This document shows, piece by piece, positions 60,901-64,000 of a stretch of 64,000 nt of DNA. The translations under genes were made by a program, and so were the position numbers. Position 1 is the stretch's first letter. Every line of letters begins with the position of its first letter. The notes under the pieces were generated by a model. That model worked only from the letters and a program-made list of their open reading frames with translations, had not been told where the DNA came from and made no database searches. The stretch comes from Pyxicephalus adspersus (Eukaryota; Chordata; Amphibia; Anura; Pyxicephalidae). Where the stretch lies: NCBI RefSeq assembly GCF_032062135.1, contig NC_092862.1, positions 95,129,248 through 95,193,247 on the forward strand. The letters run 5' to 3'.

Positions 60901-61886
60901 AATTTGTTGCAGGCCTGATAGCAAAAAAGAATACACAAATACATGCAAATCAGATTTTAGGCCAGTTTATGTTTACATGAGCCAATTTATGTTTTCAAGG
61001 TAACCTATTACAATTTCAAGCGAAACATCAAAATTATTTCTCAGATCAAAAGAATATAATTATTAAATAAAAAAAGGATGACTCCAAATTAGGTCCTGTA
61101 CACAGGCATCTGACAGCAAGATATCATGAGTTCCTTGCTAAGCCACTCATAGCTAGGAACTAAATAACTTTTCTGCTTTTTTAGATTCAACAAGAGGTCC
61201 AGGGATCAGGTACAGGAATAGACATGTTGTTGCTAGGTTGTCAAAAGATAAGGGAATTTTATGTAACAAAATTAATTGTAATGCACCAGTTACATCTATC
61301 TGTTTGCTGTTAAAAAGCTCTAAAGGGAGTACAGCAAAACCATTTGCTTACTATTCCCTGTACATTCTGCTTCTGGGCCCTACTATTATTTCAGTGGAAT
61401 TAATCACTGCAAAATAATCCCTATAAACTTATATTTTAATAATTATTTTATTCAAATAGGAACTAGAGTAGAAAGCACAAGGATTTGTAACAGATAGGTA
61501 TTTGGGGGTCTGGTATTTTCTTTGAGGACAACACTCTTATGACAAAAGTCCAATATTAAATGATACTACAATAAAACAGAAAAAATGAGGCAGTGCAGTA
61601 AATTATGTACCTTCCTAGCCAATGTAGCCACAGTATTCCAATGCCCAAACAGTCCTTACTGTCCTGTGCTAGGCAATTTTTTCCTCTAGTTCCTATGAAC
61701 TCCAGAATTTCCAGTAGAACCCTTAAAAGGAGCTTATCACACATAGGCCATAAGTAAGTGCTTAGTATGGGACAACTAGTTGACCATATTGTGAAAACAA
61801 AGATGTAAAGGTATGTCCAATTAAATATTTGTAAAAATAATAATAATAATAATGACTAAAAAGTCTACAAAAAGTCTATTTTTTAC
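57991..61886. other. SUGCT intron, unassigned
   Basis: No exon or repeat is recognised. A 103-codon open frame at 59086-59397 overlaps a minus-strand frame, has no known motif and was not called. Confidence 0.5.
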
Positions 61887-62007
61887 CTGTGATTGAGCAA
61901 TAGATAATATGAGGGGCTGTTTTCTGTATATCTTCATAACCCAAACCCATTTCAGATAGTTTTCCAGGAATGTAATTTTCAATTAGAACATCACAGGCTT
62001 GTGCAAG
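61887..62007 (-). CDS. SUGCT: SUGCT internal exon (exon b)
   Basis: This 121-bp exon has a TTTCTTTAG acceptor and a GTAAAA donor. It encodes a run starting [16 protein letters not shown], continuing [10 protein letters not shown] and ending HIIYCSIT, with one leftover base (phase 1). The ENY-x-PGK-x-x-x-x-GLGYED...[11 protein letters not shown] signature is typical of family III CoA-transferases (formyl-CoA transferase, CaiB and SUGCT), where it forms part of the CoA-binding region. There are no stops or frameshifts, so the exon looks under purifying selection. The next exon is about 19.6 kb away, and that intron contains most of the right-hand transposons. Confidence 0.93.
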
Positions 62008-62993
62008 CTAAAGAAAAAAAGACAGAAAAAATAATCAGGTTATGCAGATATTTTTACATCATTCTTATCACCAATGTAAAATGTTTTTTCTTACATTACT
62101 AGAATTACTGTGGTCAGACCTCTGTGTTTATAACACTGACATAGCCTTCAGTTATAGAAACAAATTGTCTGTTCAGTTAGCAATATGAAGCCATAACACA
62201 AAATATCCAGCTGGGTATCGTGAGGAAAACAAAGAGAAACAAAAAAGCTTTCTGCTAAAAACAGTACATACATCACAACCCCTTAACCTCTAAACATAAG
62301 CAGAAATTACCTTCAGATTGGACCACATCTCATTGTGCTTAGAGGATCCAGAGATATGAGCGGCTGATGAGTCGATGGTAAGTTGTTTACCTGTCATCAG
62401 TTTTTTACTAACTCCAGTAACCAAGGGGTTTACCCTTGATAAACCACATATGTGTGTATTTTATTTCATTTAAAGTAACACTGTAGACAAATAGTTGACA
62501 GGACAAGTCGGTGCTTCTCGTCCTTAACATGGGGAGAACCCCTTGAAATAACTTTCAGGTCTTCAGGTAACCCCTCCTATGTTTGATTTCAGGTTATTAT
62601 GTATTTTTTAAAGAATGAAAAATAATAAATGGCTATACGAGTGTTTCTTGTTAAAGTGTTAACATTTTATTTTTCCTATCACTGAAAAACAAAAATATGA
62701 TTTCATTACTGAAATCTGCAGAGAACACTTGTTCACACTTGGTTAAGAAGGCAGGCTTGTTACATGACCTGTTTCAATGACCTGTGATTCAGACTGAAGT
62801 AAGAGAACTCCAAACTACATGTAATAATTGTAGCTTAAACGTAGCTTATATTAGAAAAGTAGTGGTATTGTAATGGTTAGGACATTTTTGGAATGCATCT
62901 CATAGTTTAGTGGTATAGAGCGGTTTAGTTACTTACAGCAAAACTAAAATATATAAAAATAAAATGATATTCAAAAAATTCACAATACAGTAC
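62008..62993. other. Short intron between exons a and b
   Basis: At about 986 bp this is the smallest intron seen. A possible hAT-like scrap (GGGGAGAACCCCTTG near 62531) is too short to call. Confidence 0.6.
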
Positions 62994-63044
62994 CTCTTTA
63001 ATAATTTTTGTGCCTTTCGGATCTTTCATATTCACAGCTATACT
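62994..63044 (-). CDS. SUGCT: SUGCT internal exon (exon a in this window)
   Basis: This 51-bp exon encodes SIAVNMKDPKGTKIIKE in phase 0. It is preceded on the minus strand by a CAG acceptor and followed by GTACTG. The residues match the SIAV-x-x-KDPKG-x-KIIKE block of SUGCT, which lies just after the N-terminal Rossmann-like CoA-binding core. SUGCT is a mitochondrial family III CoA-transferase that makes glutaryl-CoA from glutarate, with succinyl-CoA as donor. The exon is too short to identify alone, but it joins in frame to the next exon across a 986-bp intron. The coding exons upstream of it are not seen between 63045 and 64000 and presumably lie beyond the right edge. Confidence 0.88.
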
Positions 63045-63406
63045 CTGGGAAAATACCAAAATAAAATATATTTGTAAAAAATTAAGTAAGCGATATTCAA
63101 ATCATTCATAAAAGGTACATCACAAAATACCTGTTTAGCAAGGTGGGTTCAAATATTTGTGTATCTATGTGTTGCTGTAACCAAGATAAACAACTGAATA
63201 AAGCTATATAATAGAAGCTTATAATTTGTGATCTTTAAACTAATATTCATCAGCAGAACTCATCACAGAACAGGCAAAGATTAAAAAATACTGTTTTTCT
63301 ATAGTCATGATTATAGAAGCCTAAAGTGATCTAACATTATGGGGACTGCAGTTGTCATTCATGAGATAAAGAACAGATCAATCTTAAATGACCTTTTCCA
63401 TTCTTA

Positions 63407-63737
63407 AGCTGCGTACACACTTCCAATATTTGTTGTTGGAAAGGATCTTTCACGATCCTTTCCAACGACAAGGGAGTGCACGATGCATGAACGGTGCTGT
63501 ACATACAGCACCGTTCATGCTCTATGGGGAGGGGAGGGGGAGAGCGATGGAGCGGCACCCTGCTGCGCGCTCTCCCCTTCCCTTTCATTAGGATCGGCTG
63601 TCGTCCATCGTCCGTGGATCCAGCAGGTCGGTCGTCCGGACGATGGACGACACCGACTGTACACACGGCAGATTTTCGCCCGATAATTGGCCGATGCCGA
63701 TTATCGGGCGATAAAAATCTGACGTGTGTACGTAGCT
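63407..63737. mobile_element. PIF/Harbinger-like MITE, copy 2
   Basis: The inverted ends AGCTGCGTACACAC / GTGTGTACGTAGCT are flanked by TTA on both sides (63404-63406 and 63738-63740), as expected for PIF/Harbinger. Inside is a foldback of GTTGGAAAGGATC with its complement and an ACGGTGCTGTACATACAGCA palindrome. It is in inverse orientation to copy 1 at 34776-35108. A 151-codon frame across it on the minus strand is an artefact. Confidence 0.85.
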
Positions 63738-64000
63738 TTAGTTTAGTTTCCTTTCTACTCTGCCTACAGTTAACAGACCTACTACCAATTAGATTTTTCT
63801 TTCTATTCACTATCCTTTCAACCTACCCATTCCACTTCATTCCCCAAACTTCAAAAGATTACACCCTGACAGTAGCCAGTAGCCCACTCAGTAGAATGCT
63901 AACTTGGGTAGAATGCTAAAGCTGTTGGGACCATTCAACCCAAACAATCACCTAACAACCAAAATGATTGTTAAGTTTCTACCAATCTACTTTCTCACCA
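63738..64000. other. Intron at the right edge
   Basis: No exon is seen. The next upstream SUGCT exon is expected further right. Confidence 0.5.

Noticed and set aside
63355..63810. 151-codon open frame on the minus strand
   Set aside because: It spans the Harbinger-like MITE and its palindromes; the frame is a by-product of GC-rich repeat sequence.

Overview
The window is nuclear DNA from an animal, most likely an amphibian (anuran). It is AT-rich with short GC-rich islands, intron-dominated and crowded with decayed transposons. The host assignment is inference: it rests on one recognisable vertebrate gene plus a frog-like mix of piggyBac, hAT, Tc1/mariner, pogo/Tigger-like, PIF/Harbinger-like, Rex1-like, CR1-like and L1/Tx1-like repeats. 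No bacterial-type operon, CRISPR array or rRNA gene is visible.

The only host gene I can support is SUGCT (succinyl-CoA:glutarate CoA-transferase, family III CoA-transferases), on the minus strand. Five consecutive internal exons lie at 62994-63044, 61887-62007, 42150-42241, 38307-38450 and 16585-16680. They have AG/GT borders and splice into one open frame of 168 codons. The exon with the probable catalytic aspartate is 38307-38450. The 5' exons lie to the right of the window and the 3' exons to the left, so everything else here is intron. The visible introns are about 1.0, 19.6, 3.7 and 21.6 kb.

The introns hold mobile DNA. A 3.25-kb piggyBac element (22788-26047) has a two-exon transposase that is broken in at least three ways. 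Nearby is its 1-kb internally deleted derivative (17285-18299), and three shorter relatives lie elsewhere. There are also a mariner, a Tc1 fragment, a Rex1-like LINE, a CR1-like LINE split by a piggyBac MITE, two L1/Tx1 3' ends, a candidate solo LTR and many MITEs, several of them nested.

The most unusual content is three decayed copies (26079-27620, 43790-44480, 45274-46830) of one protein family that I recognise only as an uncharacterised, multicopy type. It has an N-terminal Cys module, a conserved ASELLASRL block, an FIDSSK...CVDLK core that could be an RNase-H-like nuclease fold, and a C-terminal FPPLH/GPQIRQ/DFLGN region. It looks like an unnamed transposable element.
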